This document shows, in pieces, positions 1 to 6,795 of a stretch of DNA of 6,795 bases. Source of the stretch: Bacteriovoracaceae bacterium (lineage in GTDB: Bacteria > Bdellovibrionota > UBA1018); contig JAHFAB010000100.1 of the NCBI GenBank assembly GCA_023250795.1, positions 1-6,795 on the forward strand, written 5' to 3'. Position numbers and translations under genes: made by a program. The notes under the pieces are model-generated. The model saw only the letters and a list, made by a program, of their open reading frames with translations. It made no database searches and was not told the DNA's origin. The stretch's first letter is position 1. The number at the start of each line of letters is the position of its first letter.

Positions 1-116
1 TGTTGAATAGACCGTAAGCACCACAAAATCTCGCTCGTTGTTTCACGTTCCCTCAAGACAAGTGCTTTGGTATGAGAGACAAGTTCAGCGCTTCCCCATT
101 GTTTGAAATTTTGCAT
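1..116 (-). CDS. N-terminal fragment of a protein, possibly HNH-endonuclease-like (cut by window edge)
   Basis: An open minus-strand frame starts at ATG (116-114) and stays open to the window edge, giving 38 complete codons. It begins MQNFKQWGSAELVSHTKALV and continues with an Arg/Glu-rich helix, LRERETTSEILWCLRSIQ. The start is supported by GGAG seven bases upstream (minus strand). The pattern of a short lead-in, 'L(V/L)xxTKxLVxxER', then 'T.EIL..LR.I' resembles from memory the helical N-terminal region of HNH endonuclease-type proteins that are numerous in Bdellovibrio. The HNH motif would lie well outside the window, so the nuclease assignment is an inference. The gene is divergent from the peptidase operon and separated from it by about 600 bases. 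Whether the rest of the gene is intact cannot be seen. I am fairly sure it is a real coding start and much less sure of the family. Confidence 0.6.
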   Translation of the reverse strand, partial: MQNFKQWGSAELVSHTKALVLRERETTSEILWCLRSIQ

Positions 117-123
117 ATCATTT

Positions 124-127
124 CTCC
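124..127 (-). promoter_or_regulatory. Ribosome binding site of the left-edge minus-strand gene
   Basis: The minus strand reads GGAG, then seven bases, then ATG at 116. This is a good Shine-Dalgarno core at normal spacing. It selects this ATG over the overlapping ATG at 121-119, which is in another frame and only two bases from the GGAG. Confidence 0.65.
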
Positions 128-703
128 ATTTCTTATGGACTCGTATAGCACGGGAAAAACACCACCTATTATGCTTACAAGGATTGGATTTTAGGACACT
201 TTTGAAAGTAACTCTTGTGCTGGGTCAGGTGAAGTTTTAGTTGAGGAAACAGCGTTTCTTGCTGGGTGATCAGGCCATTTAGACCTGGATCCAAGCTATG
301 GTAGCGGATTAGCAAGATTTTATGTCAACAAAATTCGACCTGAGTAAAATACTTTTTTTGAAAAGAAGGTTCGCCCTTTGTAGAAGTTTTTCCAGCCGTT
401 GAAGGTTGCCCTGTTTTTGATGTTAAACTTTGAGTCAGCAAGTTTGGGTCCTTGTGAAAAAACCCTTCAACCTCAATGGGTGTCAGAGCTGATGACAAAC
501 TGTTTAGAGCTTTAGTTCTCCGGAGAATCTGCGCCGTCTGAGTTTATGTGCTGTACGTTGCACACTATCCCTTGCCTTAGAAATATTTGACAAATAGCAT
601 TATTTTGGGGTAAGTAGCTACACTTGTGTAAAAGATTGATAAATTGTCTTTTGCACATACTGAGGCACATGAGGTTCGGTTACAAGGGGATAGTTGGGGG
701 GGC
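128..703. other. Gene-free region, possibly a decayed gene
   Basis: No frame on either strand holds a convincing gene here. The sequence is no more AT-rich than the flanking genes: 132 of 300 bases in 241-540 are G or C by hand count, against about 33-40% in lines sampled from the two long genes. Short protein-like runs occur on the plus strand at 198-347 (one internal TGA at 267), 365-433, 384-515 and 508-597, in three different frames, and on the minus strand at 324-175. Each run is short enough to arise by chance, so a pseudogene is only a possibility. The region must also hold the promoters of the divergent left gene and of the rightward operon, but I find no sigma-70 site with both boxes well placed. 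There is a perfect 12-base palindrome at 516-527 and a short dyad at 619-630. Confidence 0.5.
614..630. promoter_or_regulatory. Overlapping short dyads upstream of the peptidase gene
   Basis: GTAGCTAC (614-621) is a perfect palindrome. It overlaps TACAC-TT-GTGTA (619-630), an inverted repeat with five-base arms around a two-base centre. The pair lies about 90 bases before the peptidase start, where an operator could sit. The arms are short and could arise by chance. No regulator is identifiable from the window. Confidence 0.2.
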
Positions 704-799
704 ATGAAAGGTATAGAAAATGCTCTGTTTTCAAGGCAGTTTTGGAAAAATATTAGCTACATTATTAGTTCTTGTCGGTGTGGAATTCTTCGGTTGTAG
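704..799 (+). other. Short overlapping frame at the 5' end of the peptidase gene
   Basis: ATG at 704 opens a 31-codon frame, ended by TAG at 797-799, that overlaps the start of the peptidase gene in another frame. Its first residues, MKGIENALFSRQFWK, look like the basic leading part of a signal peptide and carry more positive charge than the annotated peptidase start. Removing one A from the A5 run at 746-750 would fuse this beginning to the peptidase reading frame just before its hydrophobic stretch. It is therefore either a chance overlap, a leader peptide, or the original N-terminus separated by a one-base change or sequencing error. A G7 run (696-702) lies immediately before the ATG, too close to be an ideal ribosome binding site. 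AAGGGGA (684-690) lies 13 bases upstream. Confidence 0.35.
707..711 (+). promoter_or_regulatory. Ribosome binding site for the peptidase start at 720
   Basis: AAAGG is followed by eight bases and then ATG at 720. It supports 720 as a working start. An in-frame TAG at 714-716 rules out any start further upstream in this frame. Confidence 0.5.
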
Positions 800-2777
800 T
801 AAAAAAGCAGAAGAAAAGGTTGCCCCGGTTCCTGTTGTAAAACCTAACCTCATTCGTTCCGATTACAAGCCAAATGAAATCAGAAAGCTTTGTAGAGAGG
901 CGATTCTTAAGAATAAAACATCACTTGATGAGATTGTTGACTTGGATGAGGACGAACAGTCGACAGATAGTACTTTGCTTGCATTTGAAACGGCAATGGC
1001 TAACCTCTCTGATGAAACTGGTTTGCTGACCTTCATGTTCTATGTCAGTCCTGATGAGAATCTCCGTAATGAGGGAGAGGCGTGTGAAAGAAAAGTAGAA
1101 TCCTATGGTGTAACAGTTTCATCACGAAGTGATCTCTATCAGGTTCTAAAAAATTCTAAACCTAGAAATAAAAATGAGGAGCGTCTTCAGTCAGAAACTC
1201 TCAAAGATTTTGTTAAAAATGGAGCACAGCTAAACGATGCAGATAGAAAGACTTTTACTGAGTTGAATCAGACTCTCGCTAGTTTAAAGGTAGACTTTGA
1301 AGCAAATATTAAGAACGATCATACTACTGTGTTATTTACAAAAATAGAATTAGCTGGACTTCCTGAAGGGTTTTTCAAGCCTCTAGAGCGCAAAGACGGA
1401 AAGTATTCGGTTAAACCTTCTGCGCCAAATTATGTTCAGATCATGGAAAATGCTAGTCTTTCTGAAACCAGAAAGCAAATGGCTCTTGCCTTCCGAAATA
1501 AGGGGCAGATGAAAAATATTGAAATATTGCAACAGGCTCTGGGTTTGCGTCAAAAAATGGCGAAACTTTTAGGGTTTAAAAATTGGGCAGATTATAAAAT
1601 TAATGGCCGCATGGCGAAGGATTCTGAAAATGTTCTAAAATTTCTGAATGATTTAGCAAGTCGTTTTTCTAAAAAGATGGAAGAAGAAAAAAAGAGACTC
1701 CTCCTCTATAAGAGGTCTTTGATGAAAGATGAGGGGGAATTACAGTCTTATGATCTTGGCTATATTAACTATCAGATTAAGAAAGAAAACTTTGATTTAG
1801 ATGATGAAGTGATTAGAGAATATTTTCCAACGGATGTAGTGTTGGCAGGGCTGTTTGATATTTATTCTAACCTCTTGGGAGTTCGCTTCTCTGAAGTAAA
1901 AGAAAAAACTTCTTGGGCTCCAAATGTAAAACTGTATGAAATAAAAGATGCTGAAACCAGAGCTGTTTTAGCCCATTTTTACTTAGATTTTGATCCAAGG
2001 GATGGAAAATACTCCCATTTTGCAGCCTTCCCAGTTGTTTCTGGGAGAGTTACTCCGCATGGTTATCAAAAACCTGTTTCAGCGATTGTAGGAAATTTTA
2101 ACCCTCCCGAAGATCCTAAACCTTCACTTCTTAGTCATGAGGAAGTGGAGACTCTTTTTCACGAATTTGGTCATATCATGCATCAAACTTTGACGAAGGC
2201 TCCCTATGCCAGTCTTTCTGGCTCTTCTGTGGATAGAAACTTTGTAGAGGCTCCTTCACAAATGCTTGAGGAATGGGTTTGGAGTGAGCAAGGTCTGAGT
2301 AAGCTCTCAGGACATTACTTAGATCATACGAAAAAACTTCCCACAGAGCTTTTGAACAAGATGATAAAGGCGAGAGATTTTAACTATGGGACCTCCTACA
2401 GTACACAAATTATCTATGCACTTTATGATATGGAAATTCATTCTTCGGATGATGTGAACATTGTAGAATCTTTTAACTCCATCTACAAAAGAGTCATGGG
2501 GATTCCTGCACTGCCGGGTAACCACTTTGCGTCTTCATTTGGTCACCTCATGGGGGGATATGAAGCAGGTTATTACGGTTACCTATGGTCAAAAGTTTCT
2601 GCACTGGATCTTTTTTCTAGATTTGAGAAAGAAGGTCTTCTCAATCCTAAAACAGGCCAAGATTATCGTAAGATTATTTTGGAGCAGGGCGGGATGGTGG
2701 ACCCAGAGGACATTATTGCGCAGTTTTTAGGAAGAAAACAGACATCCGAGGCATTTTATAAATCATTAGGGATTTAA
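720..2777 (+). CDS. M3-family zinc oligopeptidase, predicted lipoprotein
   Basis: This is a metallopeptidase of family M3 (thimet oligopeptidase/oligopeptidase A/Dcp type), enzymes that cut short peptides using one zinc ion. The zinc motif HEFGH is at residues 481-485, with H481 and H485 as ligands and E482 as the catalytic base. The third ligand is E510 in FVEAPSQMLEEW, exactly 29 residues after H481 as in thimet oligopeptidase (H473/E502). The substrate-binding block HLMGGYEAGYYGYLW starts at H609 and places Y614, Y618 and Y621 at the family positions. YLDFDPRDGKYSHFAAF (421-437) is another conserved M3 block. The helical N-terminal half (about 40-300) also fits. The N-terminus has a hydrophobic stretch (11-24) and a lipobox-like FFGC with Cys26, so the mature enzyme (about 660 residues, normal for M3) is probably lipid-anchored in the envelope. 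Phe at -3 and -2 is atypical, and the leading segment has only one Lys. A gene for a large membrane protein follows after 25 bases. The M3 family call is very secure; substrate and exact location are inferred. Confidence 0.96.
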   Translation: MLCFQGSFGKILATLLVLVGVEFFGCSKKAEEKVAPVPVVKPNLIRSDYKPNEIRKLCREAILKNKTSLDEIVDLDEDEQSTDSTLLAFETAMANLSDETGLLTFMFYVSPDENLRNEGEACERKVESYGVTVSSRSDLYQVLKNSKPRNKNEERLQSETLKDFVKNGAQLNDADRKTFTELNQTLASLKVDFEANIKNDHTTVLFTKIELAGLPEGFFKPLERKDGKYSVKPSAPNYVQIMENASLSETRKQMALAFRNKGQMKNIEILQQALGLRQKMAKLLGFKNWADYKINGRMAKDSENVLKFLNDLASRFSKKMEEEKKRLLLYKRSLMKDEGELQSYDLGYINYQIKKENFDLDDEVIREYFPTDVVLAGLFDIYSNLLGVRFSEVKEKTSWAPNVKLYEIKDAETRAVLAHFYLDFDPRDGKYSHFAAFPVVSGRVTPHGYQKPVSAIVGNFNPPEDPKPSLLSHEEVETLFHEFGHIMHQTLTKAPYASLSGSSVDRNFVEAPSQMLEEWVWSEQGLSKLSGHYLDHTKKLPTELLNKMIKARDFNYGTSYSTQIIYALYDMEIHSSDDVNIVESFNSIYKRVMGIPALPGNHFASSFGHLMGGYEAGYYGYLWSKVSALDLFSRFEKEGLLNPKTGQDYRKIILEQGGMVDPEDIIAQFLGRKQTSEAFYKSLGI

Positions 2778-2802
2778 AAATCAGACAGTGTGTGGGTTTC
2801 AA

Positions 2803-5800
2803 ATGAATAAATTTTTTAGCTCTTTACTTATTTGGATAGTCATTTTTCAGATTGCACTACCCACATCTTTTTATACAACTAGCCATGCAAATGATGCATT
2901 ACCCCTCATTGACACTGAAATACATAGTGCTTTTCATGACGCTTTTGTCGATCCGATCGATGAACTGATTTTAAATCCCAAGGAATTACCACCTGTAGAA
3001 GAATTACTTTCTTCAGACCCGTCATTAGATCAAGATCCATTCTTTCTCAGAGAGCAAAGCTGGACAAGAGCTCTTCCGGAAGAAAGCTTAAGTAGTGACG
3101 AAGAGGTTTGGTTTTCGTCGACTGATGAAGCAGTTACTGTTCAAATCAAAGGGATAGACAGATCACTTAGAATAAATCAGAGATTATCACCCATATTATA
3201 CAATGACCGCTATGTGCTTCTTTCTGCCAAAGAAAACTTTGAATTGTTTAAAATAGCTCAAGGGAACAACCCCAGACAAGATCCAGTGGGTGAAGGTATA
3301 TTTGTTCTTTCTATTGATGAAATTCGTAAAAACGAAAAAGAATCAAAACCAAGCTGTGTTTATTTTTTCCCTCTTCCATCAGGTAATTGGTCAAATGACG
3401 TTCAGGCTTATGAGTCTTCTAGCGATGATTTTTTCTATTTAGCTGATGCCTCTACCGACGCCCCTAATGAAGAGAGCAGTCGTTTGGTTTTACCGATTTT
3501 ATTTCGAGATATTGAAACATTAATTAATATAGAACGCTTTAATTACACTGCTGCTTTGGCAGTTTCACTTAATTCCCAAATAGTAGAAAAAAACAAAAAT
3601 CTTAATCAAAACGATAAAAACGATATTAAATATAATTTAAAAAATATTTTAGATAAAATATTTTCAAAAAAAGAAAAAACAAAAGAGGAATATTTTAAAA
3701 ATATTTCTAATGATTTTGGAAGCTTGAGTGTAAGTTTACTAAAAATATTTCAAATAGACGTTAGTTCCCTTCCCCCTGGAAGTACTGCTGGGTTTGGGCT
3801 TTATTATACTGGGCTAAATTTAGACAAACCTGGATTTTCTTATTTTGAAGAAATATCTAAAGTGAGTCAAAACATTTTTTATCCATCTGTCTATAAAAAA
3901 TATTTACTACTTCTATTTTCTAAATTTAGTTTAATATCTTCGACTTATGCAGATGATTATGAAAATAAATTTTTACCAGCAGACGAAGCACATGGCATAG
4001 AAGCAAAGCAAAAAACTTTTGGCAGAATTCTACGTGTATTGGGGGTTGCAGGTATTGCATATGCCGGGGCTATTGTTCTCAAATATACTCTTTTGAAAGA
4101 TCATTTCAAAAAACTAAATGAGCTGAATCCTCAACCAAAGGGGACATTAGGTAAAATCAGAAGAGAGTTCAGTCAAACAGGAACAGTATTTGCCCATAAT
4201 CTGATGTTCATTGATAATTTTGCAGCTACTATGCTTGGAGCATCTACTGAATTTATGATTGATCGTTTTTTCCCTAAATTAGGTGCTGGAGAAAACAGTT
4301 TAGTTCGAAAATTCCTGTCTGGCACTATTTATTTTACTAGAAATAAAGTACAAAAAATAATTGTCAGCTGGGAAACTTTTGTCAAAGGGTTTGGAATATT
4401 TGGGTTGGGAGATACATTGTTGGTTGCTTATCAGTTAAAACATCTCGTTCCTTACTTAAGTGTCAATGTTTTTAAGGTGTGGTTTCCGAGCTTGGGGCCG
4501 GTCATTGATCAGTCATTTCAAGGAATGGATATTTCTTTGACTCCTAGCGCTGAGTTTAAATCCTCTGATGGAAAACCCATGAGTGATTTTACTGTATTGA
4601 TTATAATGCTAGAAATTATAAGAAATTTTGCAGGCTATATTGCTCATGGTGCTCAGGCATTTAGTAGTGATAATCAGGATATATTTTATAATGAAGAAGC
4701 TGGAAAAGTTGACCATGAAATGACTGCAGCTGGTAAGGATCCGTATAAGGCTGAAAACACTAGAGAAAGAGCCAGTAGAATTGATGAAAAAGTGGAAAAA
4801 CGCTTGCGTCTAATTGGTCTCACACGAGAAAATTTTATTTATGATGTCGAAACTATTTGGCAAAATATATTGAGATTTTTAGGAATTGGGTTTTCTCCAG
4901 AAGTGAGGGTTAAAGTAGAATTAGAAGTGCGTGAGGAACTAAAGAATAAAATAGAAAAATTACCTGAAAACAAAGGTAAAAGTGAAATAGATATTACTTC
5001 TTTAGTAGAAGAACAGTTTAAACAAGAAGGACATGAATTAATCCTGGCCAAAGAAAAAATATTTTATGCTGCTCAACGCCCTGGTTTATTGGCCCCAGCT
5101 CTTAAGAGGGCAATACAAAAAGCGAAAGAATTGCATGCCCAAAACCCTAATGACGTTCATTTGGACAGAGCATTAGATGCCTTAGAGTCCTATCAAAAGA
5201 AAGTAAGTATCCTTGAGGCTTTTGTCATTAATCCACTTCGCGCTCTTTTTAAGCTTTCAAAAAAAGATCTCATAGATGTTCTTAGGGGTTTTAGGCTAGC
5301 AAGAGAAGAATTAGTTTGCCTCACCCCTATTGATCAATCTATCATAAATCAGTTACCTCAGGGTTGGGTTGAACGTTATGGTGTTTCTGGCAGCAATATA
5401 GCACGACTTCTTTTTCAGGGCGCCTTTCTAGACTACATAAGGGGTAGTGCTGATAGTTTAGATGTTAGTGGCAAATTTTCAAAAGAAATTCTTACTTCTG
5501 GAGCACCCCAACTGATTTTGAACTATCACGAGGATTTTGAAAGAGAAGTTCTTGAACGTCAGCGTTTAGGTTTTTCGAATGAGGATGCTAGAGCAGAAGC
5601 TTTAGAAAGTTTAAAAGTTCGATATCCAACTGAATATTATTTGATTTGTCAATCTTTGAGAGAAGCGAATGATATTGCGCAGAAAGCAAGAGTAAAAAAT
5701 AGTTTTAGTGCGCCTAAGCGGGGTTGGGTTCAAAAAGCACAGCTTTGGTTTATTCAGAAAAAATCAGATAAAATTTTTTATCAAGAAGCAGGCCATAATT

Positions 5801-6750
5801 TTGTAGATATAAAAACTACAGAAAAAGAGAGATGGATGGAAATTTTTTCTCATGTCTATATGAATTCACTAGGACTTTTTCCGAACTACAGGGACAGGTT
5901 AGATTATAAGGAAGAAGTAGAAAAGGCTGTCAGATCTGAGATGAATAGGTTAGCTGAAACCCAAGAGGCGGATCCTGATTTCAAGGCTTGGTTTGGTGGC
6001 TTATCTCTTCGTGAACAGTTAATGTATAAAGCGATTCTTTATGGTGATTCCTATATTAAGCATTACTTGGAGGTGGTTGGAAAAGCTCCCTATGAAGCTA
6101 TTTCTGCTCGATCTACTTCGCGACCCGGCTGCCTTCATGGACTTAGGTGTCGTTTAACAGGTTCTATATCTACAACTATTTTGCGAACAATTGAAGCAGG
6201 TTTTCCGACTGATCAATTCAAACTAGGGGGGGTAAGTATTCTTTATCGAAGCATTCCTGGAGCTTATGATTTAGGTTTTTCTTATTCTAGATATTCAAGA
6301 AGAGTACTGACTTTTTACATTTTGGGGCTACCTGTTTTATCTCATGTATGGGGATATAACCCTCCTTGGTCTGTTGCTGTTTTTAATTCTATTTTTTTGG
6401 TCGCACTGGTCAATGTGCCAGCTCAAATGCTGACTCGACTTTTGAGCAACCATGGGCAGAAAATTTTGTCTATAAAGACCCTATTTTGGTATACATTTAT
6501 TTATTCTTTAGCCACCATGTGGGGCGGGTTTCCCCAAATGTTTTATCAAGAGCCATTTGATAAAGTGTTCACTGGGGATGTGCTCCCTTGGGTCAAGGCT
6601 TTGCTTGCGACTACTGGTGTTGTAGGTGGGCTTTATGTAGGTGGGCACATATTGAAAGAAAAACTGCCAGAAAAGTTACTAAAAAAGTTAAAAGAAAAAT
6701 GGAAATCAATAAAAACTTCACCGTGTGATGATTTCTTTGGACCCGCCTAG
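2803..6750 (+). CDS. Large exported multi-pass membrane protein of unknown function (1315 aa)
   Basis: I do not recognise this protein. It starts with a Sec signal peptide: MNK, a hydrophobic core at residues 4-19, and a probable cleavage site SHA|ND after A29. I chose ATG 2803 over an in-frame GTG at 2788 because it puts the Lys directly before the hydrophobic core; both have weak ribosome binding sites (GTGGG six bases before 2803). Residues 30-250 are acidic and look soluble. Residues 260-306 are a Lys/Asn-rich linker encoded by very AT-rich DNA. Residues 364-383 (KKYLLLLF...STYA) resemble a second signal peptide. Hydrophobic, possibly membrane-spanning segments follow at 409-426, 527-545 and 596-619. 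Residues 625-1100 are mostly charged helices, coiled-coil-like around 700-810, with no motif I can name. Two Cys (C1110, C1116) lie in a short loop. At least four membrane segments follow (about 1168-1183, 1189-1206, 1227-1245, 1262-1284), then a Lys-rich tail and acidic end. It sits between the peptidase gene and another start, so it is probably co-transcribed. No nuclease, ATPase or peptidase motif is visible. Confidence 0.93.
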   Translation: MNKFFSSLLIWIVIFQIALPTSFYTTSHANDALPLIDTEIHSAFHDAFVDPIDELILNPKELPPVEELLSSDPSLDQDPFFLREQSWTRALPEESLSSDEEVWFSSTDEAVTVQIKGIDRSLRINQRLSPILYNDRYVLLSAKENFELFKIAQGNNPRQDPVGEGIFVLSIDEIRKNEKESKPSCVYFFPLPSGNWSNDVQAYESSSDDFFYLADASTDAPNEESSRLVLPILFRDIETLINIERFNYTAALAVSLNSQIVEKNKNLNQNDKNDIKYNLKNILDKIFSKKEKTKEEYFKNISNDFGSLSVSLLKIFQIDVSSLPPGSTAGFGLYYTGLNLDKPGFSYFEEISKVSQNIFYPSVYKKYLLLLFSKFSLISSTYADDYENKFLPADEAHGIEAKQKTFGRILRVLGVAGIAYAGAIVLKYTLLKDHFKKLNELNPQPKGTLGKIRREFSQTGTVFAHNLMFIDNFAATMLGASTEFMIDRFFPKLGAGENSLVRKFLSGTIYFTRNKVQKIIVSWETFVKGFGIFGLGDTLLVAYQLKHLVPYLSVNVFKVWFPSLGPVIDQSFQGMDISLTPSAEFKSSDGKPMSDFTVLIIMLEIIRNFAGYIAHGAQAFSSDNQDIFYNEEAGKVDHEMTAAGKDPYKAENTRERASRIDEKVEKRLRLIGLTRENFIYDVETIWQNILRFLGIGFSPEVRVKVELEVREELKNKIEKLPENKGKSEIDITSLVEEQFKQEGHELILAKEKIFYAAQRPGLLAPALKRAIQKAKELHAQNPNDVHLDRALDALESYQKKVSILEAFVINPLRALFKLSKKDLIDVLRGFRLAREELVCLTPIDQSIINQLPQGWVERYGVSGSNIARLLFQGAFLDYIRGSADSLDVSGKFSKEILTSGAPQLILNYHEDFEREVLERQRLGFSNEDARAEALESLKVRYPTEYYLICQSLREANDIAQKARVKNSFSAPKRGWVQKAQLWFIQKKSDKIFYQEAGHNFVDIKTTEKERWMEIFSHVYMNSLGLFPNYRDRLDYKEEVEKAVRSEMNRLAETQEADPDFKAWFGGLSLREQLMYKAILYGDSYIKHYLEVVGKAPYEAISARSTSRPGCLHGLRCRLTGSISTTILRTIEAGFPTDQFKLGGVSILYRSIPGAYDLGFSYSRYSRRVLTFYILGLPVLSHVWGYNPPWSVAVFNSIFLVALVNVPAQMLTRLLSNHGQKILSIKTLFWYTFIYSLATMWGGFPQMFYQEPFDKVFTGDVLPWVKALLATTGVVGGLYVGGHILKEKLPEKLLKKLKEKWKSIKTSPCDDFFGPA
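3582..3720 (+). other. Very AT-rich segment encoding a Lys/Asn-rich linker
   Basis: Within the large membrane protein gene, only 17 of 120 bases in 3601-3720 are G or C by hand count, far below the rest of the gene. The encoded residues, about 260-306, are dominated by Lys, Asn, Asp and Glu, with no Pro, Cys or Trp. It divides the acidic N-terminal part from the later hydrophobic parts and reads as a flexible or helical linker. The frame stays open through it. Confidence 0.6.
3892..3951 (+). other. Internal signal-peptide-like segment of the large protein
   Basis: Residues 364-383 read YKKYLLLLFSKFSLISSTYA and are followed by DDYENK. A basic lead, a hydrophobic run and a T-Y-A end before acidic residues have the order of a Sec signal peptide with a cleavage site, but 360 residues into the protein. 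It may be a membrane segment or an internal processing site, or it may mark the join of two formerly separate proteins. There is no Met codon close upstream, so a separate translation start here would need a non-ATG codon (for example GTG at 3862-3864). Confidence 0.35.
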
Positions 6751-6759
6751 GTTTGGAAT

Positions 6760-6763
6760 AGGA
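6760..6763 (+). promoter_or_regulatory. Ribosome binding site of the right-edge gene
   Basis: AGGA is followed by six bases (TATAAT) and then ATG at 6770, a normal Shine-Dalgarno arrangement ten bases after the stop of the large membrane protein. The TATAAT is unlikely to be a promoter for this gene, because transcription would then begin inside its first codons. Confidence 0.55.
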
Positions 6764-6769
6764 TATAAT

Positions 6770-6795
6770 ATGAAAAATAAAAAAACAAAATTTTT
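6770..6795 (+). CDS. Start of a third operon gene, product unknown (cut by window edge)
   Basis: ATG at 6770 opens a frame reading MKNKKTKF before the window ends. It has a ribosome binding site and begins 19 bases after the previous stop codon on the same strand, so it is probably in the same operon. The Lys-rich beginning could be the leading part of a signal peptide, in keeping with two exported neighbours, but eight residues cannot show more than that. Confidence 0.5.

Noticed and set aside
168..173. CATAAT on the minus strand as the -10 box of the left-edge gene
   Set aside because: The hexamer is good, but the sequence about 17 bases upstream of it does not resemble a -35 box and there is no extended -10 TG.
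398..471. Inverted repeat GTTGAAGG / CCTTCAAC as a terminator or hairpin
   Set aside because: The eight-base arms are separated by 58 bases and no T-run follows, so it does not resemble an intrinsic terminator and may be chance.
587..592. Perfect TTGACA as the -35 box of the operon promoter
   Set aside because: No reasonable -10 hexamer lies 16-18 bases downstream (611-616 is TAAGTA), so a promoter cannot be supported from this box alone.
402..825. Ten-base direct repeat AAGGTTGCCC at 402-411 and 816-825
   Set aside because: A single ten-base match between a spacer and a coding region is expected by chance and there is no further similarity around it.
2319..2525. 68-codon open frame on the minus strand inside the peptidase gene
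   Set aside because: It lies wholly opposite the conserved catalytic half of a clear M3 peptidase, and its translation shows no family features. It is a shadow of the real gene.
2527..2730. 67-codon plus-strand frame inside the peptidase gene
   Set aside because: It overlaps the conserved HLMGGYEAGYYGYLW block in another frame and has no independent support.
4839..5051. 70-codon minus-strand frame opposite the large membrane protein gene
   Set aside because: Its Ser/Leu/Asn-rich translation is what antisense of a Glu/Lys-rich helix gives. No ribosome binding site or context supports it.
6764..6769. TATAAT just before the third gene as a promoter
   Set aside because: Transcription would start within the first codons of that gene. 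The bases are better explained as the spacer between AGGA and the start codon.

Overview
The window looks like a stretch of AT-rich bacterial chromosome. The gene style suggests a Gram-negative predator or relative of the Bdellovibrio group: a lipoprotein-type M3 oligopeptidase, a very large exported membrane protein of no recognised family, and an HNH-endonuclease-like N-terminus of a kind I associate with Bdellovibrio. That taxonomic call rests on general resemblance from memory, not on a search.

Layout. Positions 1-116 (minus strand) hold the first 38 codons of a gene that runs off the left edge, with a good ribosome binding site. Positions 128-703 hold no convincing gene. This stretch is no more AT-rich than the genes beside it (132 of 300 bases are G or C in 241-540) and carries short protein-like runs in several frames, so it may be a decayed gene. 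From about 704 everything runs on the plus strand: an M3-family zinc oligopeptidase with a lipoprotein signal (720-2777), then after 25 bases a 1315-residue membrane protein with a Sec signal peptide (2803-6750), then after 19 bases the start of a third gene (6770 onward, cut by the window edge). The close spacing, shared strand and lack of a visible terminator suggest one operon.

How the genes may work together. The peptidase has every catalytic and zinc-binding residue expected of an M3 oligopeptidase and would cut short peptides in the cell envelope. The large protein has a soluble exported N-terminal part, a Lys/Asn-rich linker, a central part with hydrophobic segments and charged helices, and at least four membrane segments near its C-terminus. 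Its function is unknown. Co-transcription hints at a shared envelope role, but the sequence does not show one.

Points most worth a second look are the 5' end of the peptidase gene, where a one-base change in an A5 run would join a better signal peptide to the gene; the large unrecognised protein with an internal signal-peptide-like segment; and the gene-free region at the left. I see no RNA genes, CRISPR array, insertion sequence or clear intrinsic terminator.
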